Part shown: one piece after another, positions 23,191-32,059 of the stretch
Position numbering within the stretch: the stretch's first letter is position 1
How the letters are laid out: each line of letters starts with the position of its first letter
DNA from: Clostridiales bacterium
GTDB lineage: Bacteria; Bacillota; Dethiobacteria; Dethiobacterales; Dethiobacteraceae
Reading direction: 5' to 3'
DNA: 64,000 bases
Assembly (NCBI GenBank): GCA_018335855.1
Contig: JAGXRM010000060.1
Location: forward strand, 1 to 64,000
Made by a program: the position numbers and the translations under genes
The notes under the pieces: model-generated
What the model was told of the DNA's origin: nothing
The model's input: only the letters and a program-made list of their open reading frames with translations
Databases searched by the model: none

Positions 23191-24549
23191 GTGAGTGGAA
23201 TGAGAATATACGGGCTGTCTTCCGGTCTGGATACAGAACTGATTATTAAGCAGCTTATGGACCTGGAGCGGGCTCCTATCCGGAAACTGCAGACAAGGCA
23301 GGGGCTGGTCCAGGTGCAGAAGGATGTCTGGAAGGATATTAATCGCCGGCTGGTCGCTTTAGACAGTAAGTTGATAGACTTAAAGTTGTCAGGAACCTAT
23401 TTTTCTATGAAAGCTAGCTCCTCCCAGCAGGGAGTTTTTACGGCAAAAGCGACAAATGCCGCAATCGAGGCTTCCTATGAGGTTAAAGTCCTTGATTTGG
23501 CTCAATCTCACAGAGTCGCTTCCACAGCTGGGGAGGTAAATTTCCCGTTAAGCGGTACTTTTTTAATCAATGATATTGAAATTAACGTAGAGAATGCAGC
23601 TTCAATGACGGATATTCGCAATGCCATAAATAATACTGATAACCTCGAGGCCAGGGCTGAGGTTGTGGATGGACGTTTAATCTTAACCCACAATCTTACC
23701 GGAAGTGAGAATGCGTTTACCTTTGAGCATCTTGGGGGAGACGACATCCTGCTTGAACTGCAAATCTATGATTCTATACAGGGGACACCCTTATACCAGG
23801 AATTAAGGGCGCCTCTGAATGCCAGAGCAGAAATTAACGGATTGATTGTTGAACGGTCCACAAATGTGCTAAAAGATGTGATTAGTGGCGTAGAAATTAC
23901 GCTAGTTGGCAAAAGCGATACTCCGGGTCGGTTGGATATATCCAAAGACTCTGCCAGAGCCCTAAATGCAGTCAAAACGTTTATTGAGCAGTACAATTCA
24001 GTCATGGATTTTGTAAGCGGTAAGCTGGCCGCAAACGGTGATTTACGCGGGGATCCCACATTGATAAGGATTCAGGGTGCATTACGATCGGTAATATTTG
24101 AAAAGTATGTTGACGGTGGCGCTCTTAGCAATTTGTTGGATGTGGGAATCAGCGTAAACGATGAAGGTGGAGCGCTTTCTTTTAGCCGTTCCGGCAAGTT
24201 GGTTCTAAATGAAAGCACGTTTCTGAATGTTCATCAAAACAACCCGGAAGCCGTAAAAGATATTTTTTCCGGTGCAGGTAAATTTTCTGACAAACTAAGT
24301 ACGTACGTGAAATCCCTCGTTACAAATAATACTGGGCTTATTTCTTCACGGGAGAAGGGTCTTGAATCGACAATTAAAACATTCACCGGTCAGATTGAAC
24401 GGTACACGCAAAGACTGGAGCTACGGGAAAAACAACTGAACAGGCAATTTACAGCACTGGAGAGATCGCTTTCTCAAATTCAGAACCAGAGTAACTGGCT
24501 GGCAAGCCAGGTTAATAACCTGGCCGGCTTTGACAGTTTACTGAGGTAG
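23191..24549 (+). CDS. fliD: Flagellar filament cap protein FliD
   Basis: A 452-residue filament cap. N-terminal MRIYGLSSGLDTELIIKQLM and the C-terminal coiled region (LNRQFTALERSLSQIQNQSNWL) are FliD hallmarks. It guides flagellin folding at the filament tip. GTG 23191 is chosen: AGGAGG at 23177-23182 is 8 bases upstream; the GTG at 23182 overlaps this RBS. Confidence 0.95.
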   Translation: MSGMRIYGLSSGLDTELIIKQLMDLERAPIRKLQTRQGLVQVQKDVWKDINRRLVALDSKLIDLKLSGTYFSMKASSSQQGVFTAKATNAAIEASYEVKVLDLAQSHRVASTAGEVNFPLSGTFLINDIEINVENAASMTDIRNAINNTDNLEARAEVVDGRLILTHNLTGSENAFTFEHLGGDDILLELQIYDSIQGTPLYQELRAPLNARAEINGLIVERSTNVLKDVISGVEITLVGKSDTPGRLDISKDSARALNAVKTFIEQYNSVMDFVSGKLAANGDLRGDPTLIRIQGALRSVIFEKYVDGGALSNLLDVGISVNDEGGALSFSRSGKLVLNESTFLNVHQNNPEAVKDIFSGAGKFSDKLSTYVKSLVTNNTGLISSREKGLESTIKTFTGQIERYTQRLELREKQLNRQFTALERSLSQIQNQSNWLASQVNNLAGFDSLLR

Positions 24550-24562
24550 GGGGATTATAACA

Positions 24563-24955
24563 ATGGCAGTTACAAACCCGTATCAACATTATCGCCAGAC
24601 GCAAGTTTCCACTTCAAATGGTCTTACGTTGGTGGTTTTGCTTTATGACGGTGCTATTACCTTTATAAGAAAGGCAAAAGATGCGAAGGCAAACGGGCAG
24701 ACTGAGGAAATGAAACGATTTGCAGCTCGGGCCCAGGATATTGTTTTTGAACTTTGGGCAACGCTGGATCTGGATGCCGGGGAAGTGGCAGGCAATTTGT
24801 ACAGACTGTACGAATACATCAGTGACCGGCTCAGTGCGGCTATGCGCGGAGATGACGAGGCTCTTGAAGACTCAATGTTGATTCTGAATGGTTTGCGGGA
24901 AGCCTGGTCGGGCATTTCAGGACAAACTCCGGGAGGAGTGAAGGACATTGAATAG
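24563..24955 (+). CDS. fliS: Flagellin chaperone FliS
   Basis: A 130-residue helical export chaperone that binds the flagellin C-terminus in the cytosol. NPYQHYRQTQVSTSNGLTLV and LLYDGAITFIRKAKDA are the FliS signatures. Its stop overlaps the TTG start of the next gene by eight bases. Confidence 0.94.
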   Translation: MAVTNPYQHYRQTQVSTSNGLTLVVLLYDGAITFIRKAKDAKANGQTEEMKRFAARAQDIVFELWATLDLDAGEVAGNLYRLYEYISDRLSAAMRGDDEALEDSMLILNGLREAWSGISGQTPGGVKDIE

Positions 24956-25439
24956 CCAGGTGAATGAACTCTTAACCGGAATGGTCATGGGTTACCAGCA
25001 GCAGTTATGTTTTTATGAACATCTTCACCGTGTGACCGAGGAAGAGTGCAGTACCATTGCCGCCGGTGACCTGTTAACCCTTTCTGAACTGCTACGGTAT
25101 GAAGATGAGCTTGTGGAGCAGGTGAAAAAGCTGGAGGAAGGGCAGAGCCGAATGAGAATGATTCTGCGGCAGATGCTCCCCGGGAACAGTTTGGCGCTGG
25201 ATCAATTGGCTTGTCTGTGCGAACCGGATGTTTACATAAAATTTAAGCAGGTCGTTGGAGAAATAAAACTATTACTTTCGAAAATCGAAGTACAAAAAAA
25301 CACGAATGTTGTTGCACTTGCGGAGAAATTGCAGGAATGCCAGGATGAAATTTCTTTATTCCGACGGGTTAAGAATACAGTTGGTGTTTACACCGATACC
25401 CGGGACCGGGAAGCCAAAGTGTTCGATGTAAAGCAATAA
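24948..25439 (+). CDS. FlgN/FliT-like flagellar chaperone candidate
   Basis: A 163-residue, mostly helical, Leu- and Glu-rich protein with no clear family signature by eye. Its place directly after fliS suggests a FliT- or FlgN-type export chaperone, which is inference. TTG 24948 is preferred because GGAGGAG (24932-24938) is 9 bases upstream; GTG 24960 is an alternative. It ends the late flagellar block; a terminator follows at 25452. Confidence 0.7.
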   Translation: MNSQVNELLTGMVMGYQQQLCFYEHLHRVTEEECSTIAAGDLLTLSELLRYEDELVEQVKKLEEGQSRMRMILRQMLPGNSLALDQLACLCEPDVYIKFKQVVGEIKLLLSKIEVQKNTNVVALAEKLQECQDEISLFRRVKNTVGVYTDTRDREAKVFDVKQ

Positions 25440-25451
25440 AATAGCTATTTT

Positions 25452-25478
25452 AAAAGGCAGTGGACACTGTCTTTTTTT
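25452..25478 (+). terminator. Intrinsic terminator of the late flagellar block
   Basis: AAAAGGCAGTG and CACTGTCTTTT with a GA turn and one G-T pair, followed by T residues. The next 130 bases are AT-rich with no clear element. Confidence 0.85.
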
Positions 25479-25621
25479 GTTTTTAAGGCTGTTAGTTATG
25501 TTAAGTATTTCTACTTTTATTGCGATATTTTTTTTAATTTATTGCAGGAATTATTCCATATTTAGCGAAAAGTAAGGGAAGGTAACTGAAATAACTGGAA
25601 AATCAGGATATATTGTCGAAT

Positions 25622-25702
25622 AAAGGCAAACTTGTCTAAAGACAGGGACGCAAAGCTACAGGCCTACGGTCAAATGTTGATTATGGCGGCTGGGTTGCCT
25701 AC
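25622..25702 (+). ncRNA. Cyclic-di-GMP-I (GEMM-I) riboswitch aptamer
   Basis: The conserved blocks occur in order: GGCAAAC, a GTC-TAAA-GAC tetraloop helix, GGGACGCAAAGC, an internal hairpin beginning with GGCCTA, then ATGGCGGCTGGGTTGCC. GGCAA (25625-25629) and TTGCC (25695-25699) close the main stem. It lies in the leader of the flgB operon and would couple basal-body expression to cyclic-di-GMP. Confidence 0.93.
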
Positions 25703-25715
25703 GAGAGATTGTCGA

Positions 25716-25746
25716 AACTCTAGGCGAACAACCTAGAGTTTTCTTT
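25716..25746 (+). terminator. Riboswitch-associated terminator
   Basis: AACTCTAGG (25716-25724) pairs with CCTAGAGTT (25732-25740), then TTCTTT. It immediately follows the aptamer and precedes the flgB RBS, so it is the expected expression platform. ATTGTCGAA occurs on both sides of the aptamer (25612 and 25708). Confidence 0.85.
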
Positions 25747-25787
25747 AGGAGGGGATTACGTTTAACGGATTATGGACCGATACGACC

Positions 25788-26174
25788 ATGTTGTCACTGC
25801 ATAAAGGACTGGATGCTGCCGCAGAACGGCACCGTGTTACTGTACATAACGCGGCCAACGTGAATACACCTAACTTTAAACGTAAAGAAGTTTCTTTCGA
25901 GGAAGATCTGCGGACGGCGCTGCAGAAAACAGGGAAGCTGCCGCTTGCCACAACCCGTCCGGGCCATATGGGTGGCCGTACCGGTTTTCATGAGGTGCGG
26001 CATACGGTCAATACGGATAACCGGACAAGCATGCGGACAGATGGAAATAATGTGGATATTGACAGAGAGATGGCAGTAATGGCTGCCAACCAGTTAAACT
26101 ACAACGCCTTGACACAGGTCATGAATGAACGATATAGCCTGATGCGTTATGTAATTCATGAAGGGAAGCGATAG
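25788..26174 (+). CDS. flgB: Flagellar basal-body rod protein FlgB
   Basis: A proximal rod protein, at least 128 residues. HNAANVNTPNFKRKEVSF is the rod-family motif and NLNYNALTQV-like NQLNYNALTQVMNERYSLM is near the C-terminus. The first canonical start is ATG 25788, but the strong RBS AGGAGGGG (25747-25754) is over 30 bases upstream. The same frame is open from 25749 and encodes FNGLWTDTT, similar to normal FlgB N-termini, without any ATG, GTG or TTG. A non-canonical start (ATT 25755 or ACG 25758) or a base error is possible. First gene of the main operon. Confidence 0.9.
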   Translation: MLSLHKGLDAAAERHRVTVHNAANVNTPNFKRKEVSFEEDLRTALQKTGKLPLATTRPGHMGGRTGFHEVRHTVNTDNRTSMRTDGNNVDIDREMAVMAANQLNYNALTQVMNERYSLMRYVIHEGKR

Positions 26175-26177
26175 ATT

Positions 26178-26588
26178 ATGCAAATATTTAAAGCGATGCA
26201 AATCTCAGCATCCGGATTGACGGCGGAACGTTTTCGTTTGGACTTAATTGCTAACAATATCGCCAATGTGAATACGACCAGAACGGAAGACGGCGGCCCT
26301 TACCGGCGCAGGTCTGCAGTTTTTTCAGAAGCGCTGGACCAGGCCAGGAAATCCGGTGCCGGTGTGCGGGTTGTCGGTATCAGTCGTGATAATTCGGAGC
26401 CGCGCTTAGTGTATGAACCGGAACATCCGGATGCAAATGCTGAAGGGTATGTGGCGTATCCCAATGTTAATATTGTCCAGGAGATGGTAGATATGATCAC
26501 CGCCACCCGGGCGTATGAAGCAAATGTAACGGCATTGAACGCCTCGAAAAGTATGTTCCTTAAGGCACTGGAAATTGGCAGAGGGTAG
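26178..26588 (+). CDS. flgC: Flagellar basal-body rod protein FlgC
   Basis: A 136-residue proximal rod protein. [21 protein letters not shown] and the C-terminal [29 protein letters not shown] are FlgC signatures. It begins 4 bases after flgB, so translation is probably coupled. Confidence 0.95.
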   Translation: MQIFKAMQISASGLTAERFRLDLIANNIANVNTTRTEDGGPYRRRSAVFSEALDQARKSGAGVRVVGISRDNSEPRLVYEPEHPDANAEGYVAYPNVNIVQEMVDMITATRAYEANVTALNASKSMFLKALEIGRG

Positions 26589-26598
26589 GTGAATATCT

Positions 26599-26898
26599 AT
26601 GAAAATGCTGCCCATTAATCCATTTATTCCTTTGGGGTCGCAAAGGATTGCAGAGCAGAAGCCTGTGCAAAGCGGCGGCGCTGATTTTGCCGGTGTGCTG
26701 AAGCGGACTCTGGGAGAAGTAAATGAACTGCAGGTAAAAGCCGACCAAGCGGCAACAAGCTTGGTGCTGGGAGAAGCAGCCGATATTCATCAGGTCATGA
26801 TAGCGATGGAGCAAGCGAAGCTTTCCATGCAAATGACGGTGCAGATTAGAAATAAATTCATAGAGGCGTATCAGGAAATATCCCGCATGCAGATTTAA
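26599..26898 (+). CDS. fliE: Flagellar hook-basal body protein FliE
   Basis: A 99-residue MS-ring/rod junction protein. FAGVLKRTLGEVNELQVKAD and IHQVMIAMEQAKLSMQMTVQIRNKFIEAYQEI are typical and cover nearly the full family length. It is needed early for export of rod proteins. Confidence 0.95.
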   Translation: MKMLPINPFIPLGSQRIAEQKPVQSGGADFAGVLKRTLGEVNELQVKADQAATSLVLGEAADIHQVMIAMEQAKLSMQMTVQIRNKFIEAYQEISRMQI

Positions 26899-26928
26899 CG
26901 GCTTGACAGCCTGAAGGGGGGGTGACAA

Positions 26929-28485
26929 TTGGCGGAAGAGTCCCGGACACCTTGGAATTTGCGTGAACTGCCGGCTAAATGGCAGGCATTAAGCAACCCT
27001 AAAAAAATTTCTGCCGTAGTGTTAGTTACGGCATTATTCCTTACCCTCTTTTTCCTGGGACAGGTGATAACGAGGCCAAGGATGGCACCGCTTTTCTCAG
27101 GGCTGGAGCCTGCGGATGCAGGCAAAATTGCCGGTAAACTGCAGGAAATGGGTGTTCCTTATTCGCTGGCAAATGAGGGGCGGACAATCTTGGTTGGCCA
27201 GGACCGTGTTTACGATGTAAGGATTCAGCTGGCAAGCGATGGATCGCTTATTGGGGGCGGAGTAGGGTTTGAAATTTTTGACCAGACAAAGCTGGGCGCA
27301 ACTGACTTTAACCGGCGCTTAGACTACCAGAGAGCCCTCCAGGAAGAACTTCGCCGGACAATTGTGCAATTGGATGAGGTAGAGCAGGCAAGGGTACATC
27401 TTGCTATGCCTGAACCAAGCATTTTTATCCAGGATGCGGCGAATCCTTCTGCGTCTATTGTGCTGAAACTGAGTCCTTTTTCTCGTTTAAAGAAAGAACA
27501 AATCCGTGGCATTGTTTATCTTGTGGCTGGCAGTGTGGAGCATTTACAGGCGGACGATGTGACAATTATTGATACTCAGGGTAACATCCTCAGTGATATG
27601 GTTGATGTTCTGGATCCGTCGGCGCAGTTGGCAGAGTCCACGCTGCGTCAGTTGGACGTCAAACGGACATTTGAGAAGGAATTGGAACAGCGTGTGCAAA
27701 GAGTGCTGGAGAGGGTGTTGGGTCCGGGACAAGCTGTTGCTATGATGACGGCAGAACTTGATTTTGACGCCCGGGAAACGACGGTAATTACTTTCGGCAA
27801 TGAAGGGGTTCTCCGCAGTCAGTCGTTACTGGAAGAATCGTTCGAAGGAACAGGGGGCGCTCTGCCCGCTGAGGCGGGGACCGACAGCAATATACCCGGC
27901 TACGTATTTGCTCAGGCAGTCGGTGACACTCAGTACGAGAAGCGTGACGAGACAGCAAATTATGAAATCAACGAGACGACGGAACGGCAGATACGGGCAC
28001 CGGGGCACTTGCTCCGACTTCATGCCGCCGTGGTCGTTAATGACAAAGGTGGCAATCTGACAAATGCCCAACTGCAGCAAATCCGTGAGACAGTGGTATC
28101 TGCCGTAGGTTTTCAGCAGGAACGGGGCGACAGTATCAGCGTGCAGGGCATGAATTTTGATACGTCCCACGTGGAAGAGGCCCGGCAAGCGTTTGACGAG
28201 GCAAGACAGCAGGAAATGATTCGTCAGTATGCCACCGCGGGAGCCCTTCTTCTCGCCAGCATGATTGTTCTTTTTGCGCTGCTGCGCATGGTCAGAAAAC
28301 GGCGGGAAGCCGATCTGGATGCCCAACTGGCCGGGCTGCCGGTGGCAGCGAATATTCAGAGTAAACCCCTGGCAGAACAGGAACTCACCGAAGATCAACA
28401 AATGCACCAGCGAGTCCGTCAGATGGCGGAGAAGGAACCGGAATCTGTGGCTTATTTGCTCAGAGCCTGGTTGGCTGATGAATAG
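26929..28485 (+). CDS. fliF: Flagellar MS-ring protein FliF
   Basis: A 518-residue inner-membrane ring protein. A first membrane helix lies at about 28-48, ring-building domains follow (YSLANEGRTILV; RARVHLAMPEP-like QARVHLAMPEPSIF), and a second helix is near 430-450. The cytoplasmic tail ends with MAEKEPESVAYLLRAWLADE, the FliG-binding segment. TTG start preceded by AGGGGGGGTGAC. Confidence 0.95.
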   Translation: MAEESRTPWNLRELPAKWQALSNPKKISAVVLVTALFLTLFFLGQVITRPRMAPLFSGLEPADAGKIAGKLQEMGVPYSLANEGRTILVGQDRVYDVRIQLASDGSLIGGGVGFEIFDQTKLGATDFNRRLDYQRALQEELRRTIVQLDEVEQARVHLAMPEPSIFIQDAANPSASIVLKLSPFSRLKKEQIRGIVYLVAGSVEHLQADDVTIIDTQGNILSDMVDVLDPSAQLAESTLRQLDVKRTFEKELEQRVQRVLERVLGPGQAVAMMTAELDFDARETTVITFGNEGVLRSQSLLEESFEGTGGALPAEAGTDSNIPGYVFAQAVGDTQYEKRDETANYEINETTERQIRAPGHLLRLHAAVVVNDKGGNLTNAQLQQIRETVVSAVGFQQERGDSISVQGMNFDTSHVEEARQAFDEARQQEMIRQYATAGALLLASMIVLFALLRMVRKRREADLDAQLAGLPVAANIQSKPLAEQELTEDQQMHQRVRQMAEKEPESVAYLLRAWLADE

Positions 28486-28499
28486 AGGTGAAACAGCCG

Positions 28500-29507
28500 A
28501 TGTCACGAGAAAAAGTAAGCGGAATTAAAAAGTCAGCCATTTTATTAATGACTCTGGGCCCATCTTTGTCCGCAAAAATCCTGAAACATTTCAATGAAAC
28601 GGATATCGAGCGGATTTCTCTGGAAATCGCCAACACAACCAAGGTGGAAGTAAATACTATTCAAGGTGTCTTGGAAGAATTCGTGCTGTTAAACCAGGCC
28701 CAGAAATATATGCTGGACGGCGGACTGGAATATGCCCGTAAATTGCTGGAACAGACATTGGGCGACAAAAAGGCTAATGATATTATCAAAAAGCTCATGG
28801 ATGCATCGCAGATTAAACCGTTCATGTTCGTACGGAAAGCTGATCCTAAGCAATTAACCAACCTGATTGCACAGGAGCATCCGCAAACGATTGCCTTAAT
28901 TCTTGCCTACCTCGATCCCCAGCAGGCGTCACAGGTAATTTCAGCACTGCCGGAGGAACAGCAGTCAGATATAGCCCGGCGAATTGCTGTAATGGACCGG
29001 ACATCCCCCGAAATACTCAGAGAGGTGGAGGGTGTTCTTAAAGAAAAGCTGTCCAGTGTTGTCCAGCAGGACTTTGCTTCGGCTGGTGGGATTCAGGCCT
29101 TGGTTGATATTTTAAACAATGTGGATCGGGGTACGGAAAAGCTGATTTTAGAAGAACTGGAGAAAGACGACGCTAAGCTGGCGGATGAAATCAGAAAACG
29201 GATGTTTATCTTTGAAGATGTCATTTCTCTGGATAATGCTTCGATTCAACGGATTATCCGGGAGGTGGACTCCAAGGATCTGGCTCTGGCTCTTAAAGGA
29301 TCCAGTGAAGAAGTCAGAGACCGGTTGTTCAAAAATGTTTCCAAACGTGCTGCAGAAATGTTGCGTGAAGATATTGAATTTATGGGCCCTGTCCGGTTAC
29401 GTGAAGTGGAAGATGCACAGCAGCGGATTGTCGGTATTATCCGCAAGCTGGATGAGACCGGGGAAATAATTATTTCCAGGGGTGGTGAGGATGCAATCAT
29501 TGTCTAG
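28500..29507 (+). CDS. fliG: Flagellar motor switch protein FliG
   Basis: A 335-residue C-ring protein that links FliF to FliM and contacts the stator. The EHPQTIALILAYLDP motif lies in the middle domain and the charged torque helix is DVISLDNASIQRIIREVDSKDLALALKG. ATG 28500 is chosen over GTG 28488, which overlaps the RBS GAGGTGA. Confidence 0.96.
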   Translation: MSREKVSGIKKSAILLMTLGPSLSAKILKHFNETDIERISLEIANTTKVEVNTIQGVLEEFVLLNQAQKYMLDGGLEYARKLLEQTLGDKKANDIIKKLMDASQIKPFMFVRKADPKQLTNLIAQEHPQTIALILAYLDPQQASQVISALPEEQQSDIARRIAVMDRTSPEILREVEGVLKEKLSSVVQQDFASAGGIQALVDILNNVDRGTEKLILEELEKDDAKLADEIRKRMFIFEDVISLDNASIQRIIREVDSKDLALALKGSSEEVRDRLFKNVSKRAAEMLREDIEFMGPVRLREVEDAQQRIVGIIRKLDETGEIIISRGGEDAIIV

Positions 29508-30267
29508 CATAATTAAGGCTCAGCAAATTACAGTAAACGGCAGTGAACGTCATCTGCCCAAACGTCCTCCAGTGAACGGTGCTTCGTCTGTTGCGGGTGA
29601 AAGTGCTGCAACAGCAGGGGTTCAAACTGATGGGTCCCGTTCACTGGCTCAACAAGCCGCAGATATTGTCGCCGAAGCGGAGCAGAGGTTTGCGGAAATT
29701 CTGGCCGCTGCGGAACAGGAGCGGGAAAAAATATTGAAGCAGGCAGAAATGAATGCTTTGACTATAGGAGAACAGGCACAAAAAGAAGGGTATCAGGCCG
29801 GGTATCTGGAGGGGTTGTCCGTGGGACGGCGAGAGGCCGATGAACTTCGCTGCCAGGCGTTGGAAGAGTTGTCTGATGCTCAAAAACTGCGGACCGAGAT
29901 GTTAAAGCAGGTCGAACCCCAGGTTGTGGCACTGGCTTTGTCAGTGGCGGAGAAAATGATTGGGGAGCAACTGGCTGTTGTGCCGGAGTTTATATTAACC
30001 TCTGTAAAGGAAGGGTTAGCCCAAATCAGTGAAACGGGTGAAATTCTTGTCCGCCTGCACCCGGAAGATATCCCTGTTTGTAAAACGTATCACAGTGATT
30101 TGCAGGCTGGTCTCCGGGAACACAGTACATTAAGCTTCATCTCAGATGCCTCCATGGGAAAAGGCAATTGTCGTATTGAGACCAACGGCGCCGTTGTAGA
30201 ATGTTTACTCGACGAGCGCATGACGGAACTGCGTAACATGTTGGCGGAGGCCGCCGGTCATGTATAA
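29491..30267 (+). CDS. fliH: Flagellar export regulator FliH
   Basis: A 258-residue FliI-binding protein. A long Ala/Glu/Gln-rich helical stretch (AADIVAEAEQRFAEILAAAEQEREKI) precedes a V-ATPase subunit E-like C-terminal domain (VALALSVAEKMIGEQL; GNCRIETNGAVVE). ATG 29491 overlaps the end of fliG by 17 bases and is chosen over upstream GTG codons. It regulates the export ATPase. Confidence 0.9.
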   Translation: MQSLSSIIKAQQITVNGSERHLPKRPPVNGASSVAGESAATAGVQTDGSRSLAQQAADIVAEAEQRFAEILAAAEQEREKILKQAEMNALTIGEQAQKEGYQAGYLEGLSVGRREADELRCQALEELSDAQKLRTEMLKQVEPQVVALALSVAEKMIGEQLAVVPEFILTSVKEGLAQISETGEILVRLHPEDIPVCKTYHSDLQAGLREHSTLSFISDASMGKGNCRIETNGAVVECLLDERMTELRNMLAEAAGHV

Positions 30268-31576
30268 TCTCGATCTTACCCCTTACATTGATGTTGTGGG
30301 GAAGTTTTCCCGGGTAAAGTTGATTGGCCGTGTTACCCAAGTCATTGGGTTAACCATAGAAGTAAGAGGCCTGCATGCTTTTGTCGGCGAAGTTTGTCTC
30401 GTTTATGCCAAGCCAGATGAGCCGCCCGTTGCGGCAGAAGTCGTTGGTTTTCGTGATTCCCATGTGTTAATGATGCCACTTGGCAATCTTAGCGGTATCG
30501 GTCCGGGATGTCAGGTTTTACCGACAGGAAAAGTGTTTAGTGTTTCTGTGGGGCCGCATTTATTGGGCCAGGTATTGGACGGTTTGGGTAAGCCGCTAAA
30601 TGGAGATGCTGCCAACGGCGGGGATTGCTGTCCCGTGGATAACGACCCTCCCAATCCAATGGAGCGGCAGCGGATTAAAGAGGTTCTCCCAACAGGTATC
30701 CGCGCTATAGATATGTTTTTAACATGCGGTCAGGGCCAGCGGATTGGGATTTTTTCCGGCAGTGGCGTAGGAAAGTCGACGATGTTGGGCATGATTGCCC
30801 GAAACAGTGAAGCAGATGTTAATGTCATCGGCTTGGTGGGTGAACGGGGCCGGGAAGTGAAGGACTTTTTAGAAAAAGATTTGGGCCCGGAGGGGCTCTC
30901 CCGGTCTGTTGTTGTCGCCGTCACATCGGACAGGCCGCCCCTGATGCGTATTAAAGGGGCACTGGTGGCAACCACCATTGCTGAATATTTTCGGGACCAG
31001 GGCAAGAAAGTGATGCTGATGATGGACTCGGTAACACGACTGGCCATGGCACAGCGAGAGGTAGGGCTGGCCATCGGTGAACCGCCGACGACAAAAGGCT
31101 ATACCCCTTCGGTGTTTGCCTTGCTTCCCCGGCTTCTGGAGCGGGCGGGCACTGCCAAAACCGGTTCTATCACCGGGCTTTATACCGTTCTGGTAGACGG
31201 AGATGATTTTAACGAACCGGTGGCCGATGCCGTCCGCGGAATTCTGGATGGACATATTGTTTTATCCCGGGACTTAGCCGCGAAAAACCATTTTCCGGCC
31301 ATTGATGTGCTGCAGAGCGTCAGCCGGTTAATGCCTGACCTGGCAAACCGGGAGCAGCAGGATTTAGCCGGATCTTTCAGGGATTATCTCTCAGCGTATA
31401 AAGATGCGGAAGATCTGATTAATATCGGTGCTTATGTACCGGGGAGCAATCCCCGTGTGGACCGGGCCAGGGAATATATTGACGGAATGAAGGCGTTCCT
31501 CCGGCAGGGTATTGATGAAAATGATACATACATGGCATCATTGGAACGGCTAGGTAATTTGCTAAGAGGGGAGTGA
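30260..31576 (+). CDS. fliI: Flagellum-specific ATPase FliI
   Basis: A 438-residue F1-beta-like hexameric ATPase of the type III export apparatus. Walker A GIFSGSGVGKSTML, Walker B VMLMMDSVTRLA and the family motif EPPTTKGYTPSVFALLPRLLERAG are intact. It overlaps fliH and fliJ by a few bases, as is usual. Confidence 0.97.
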   Translation: MYNLDLTPYIDVVGKFSRVKLIGRVTQVIGLTIEVRGLHAFVGEVCLVYAKPDEPPVAAEVVGFRDSHVLMMPLGNLSGIGPGCQVLPTGKVFSVSVGPHLLGQVLDGLGKPLNGDAANGGDCCPVDNDPPNPMERQRIKEVLPTGIRAIDMFLTCGQGQRIGIFSGSGVGKSTMLGMIARNSEADVNVIGLVGERGREVKDFLEKDLGPEGLSRSVVVAVTSDRPPLMRIKGALVATTIAEYFRDQGKKVMLMMDSVTRLAMAQREVGLAIGEPPTTKGYTPSVFALLPRLLERAGTAKTGSITGLYTVLVDGDDFNEPVADAVRGILDGHIVLSRDLAAKNHFPAIDVLQSVSRLMPDLANREQQDLAGSFRDYLSAYKDAEDLINIGAYVPGSNPRVDRAREYIDGMKAFLRQGIDENDTYMASLERLGNLLRGE

Positions 31577-32019
31577 TCTTTCTGGCGTACGCATTTTCTC
31601 TACAAAAGGTTCTTGACTATCGCATCAAAGCGGAAGAAGAGCAGCAGCGCAATCTTGCCAAAGCTTTTCACGATGTGGAGAGCGCCCGTAGGGAGCAGGA
31701 ACGGCTCACTTCTTACATGGACAAGGTTCAGGATGAGTATTCTACCCGTCAGTCCGAACAGATGGATGTTCCCAAAGTACTTCTTTCCTGCGACTATGTT
31801 GCCTATCTTGCCAATTGTGTCAAAGAGCAGGAGAAAATGGTTGCGCTCTGTGAGCAACAGCTTGCAGAACAGTTGAGGCTTACTGAAAAGGCGATGCAGG
31901 ATCGGAAAACAATGGACGTTCTAAGAGAAAAAGACTTTCTCAAGCACCGGCACGAGTTGAATCTGGCGGAACAACGATTCAATGATGAAATGGCCCGTTT
32001 CGCCTTTCTCAGAAAATAA
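31573..32019 (+). CDS. fliJ: Flagellar export protein FliJ
   Basis: A 148-residue coiled-coil protein, rich in Glu, Lys, Gln and Arg, beginning AFSLQKVLDYRIKAEEEQQRNLAKA, as in FliJ. It acts as the stalk of the FliI hexamer and escorts chaperones. GTG start overlaps the fliI stop (GTGA). Confidence 0.9.
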   Translation: MIFLAYAFSLQKVLDYRIKAEEEQQRNLAKAFHDVESARREQERLTSYMDKVQDEYSTRQSEQMDVPKVLLSCDYVAYLANCVKEQEKMVALCEQQLAEQLRLTEKAMQDRKTMDVLREKDFLKHRHELNLAEQRFNDEMARFAFLRK

Positions 32020-32059
32020 AAAGACGCACTAAAAAATCCCACGGAAAGGAGGTGATGAT

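Noticed and set aside
27826-28506. A 226-codon open frame antisense to fliF
   Set aside because: No family features; opposite strand of a well-supported fliF gene.
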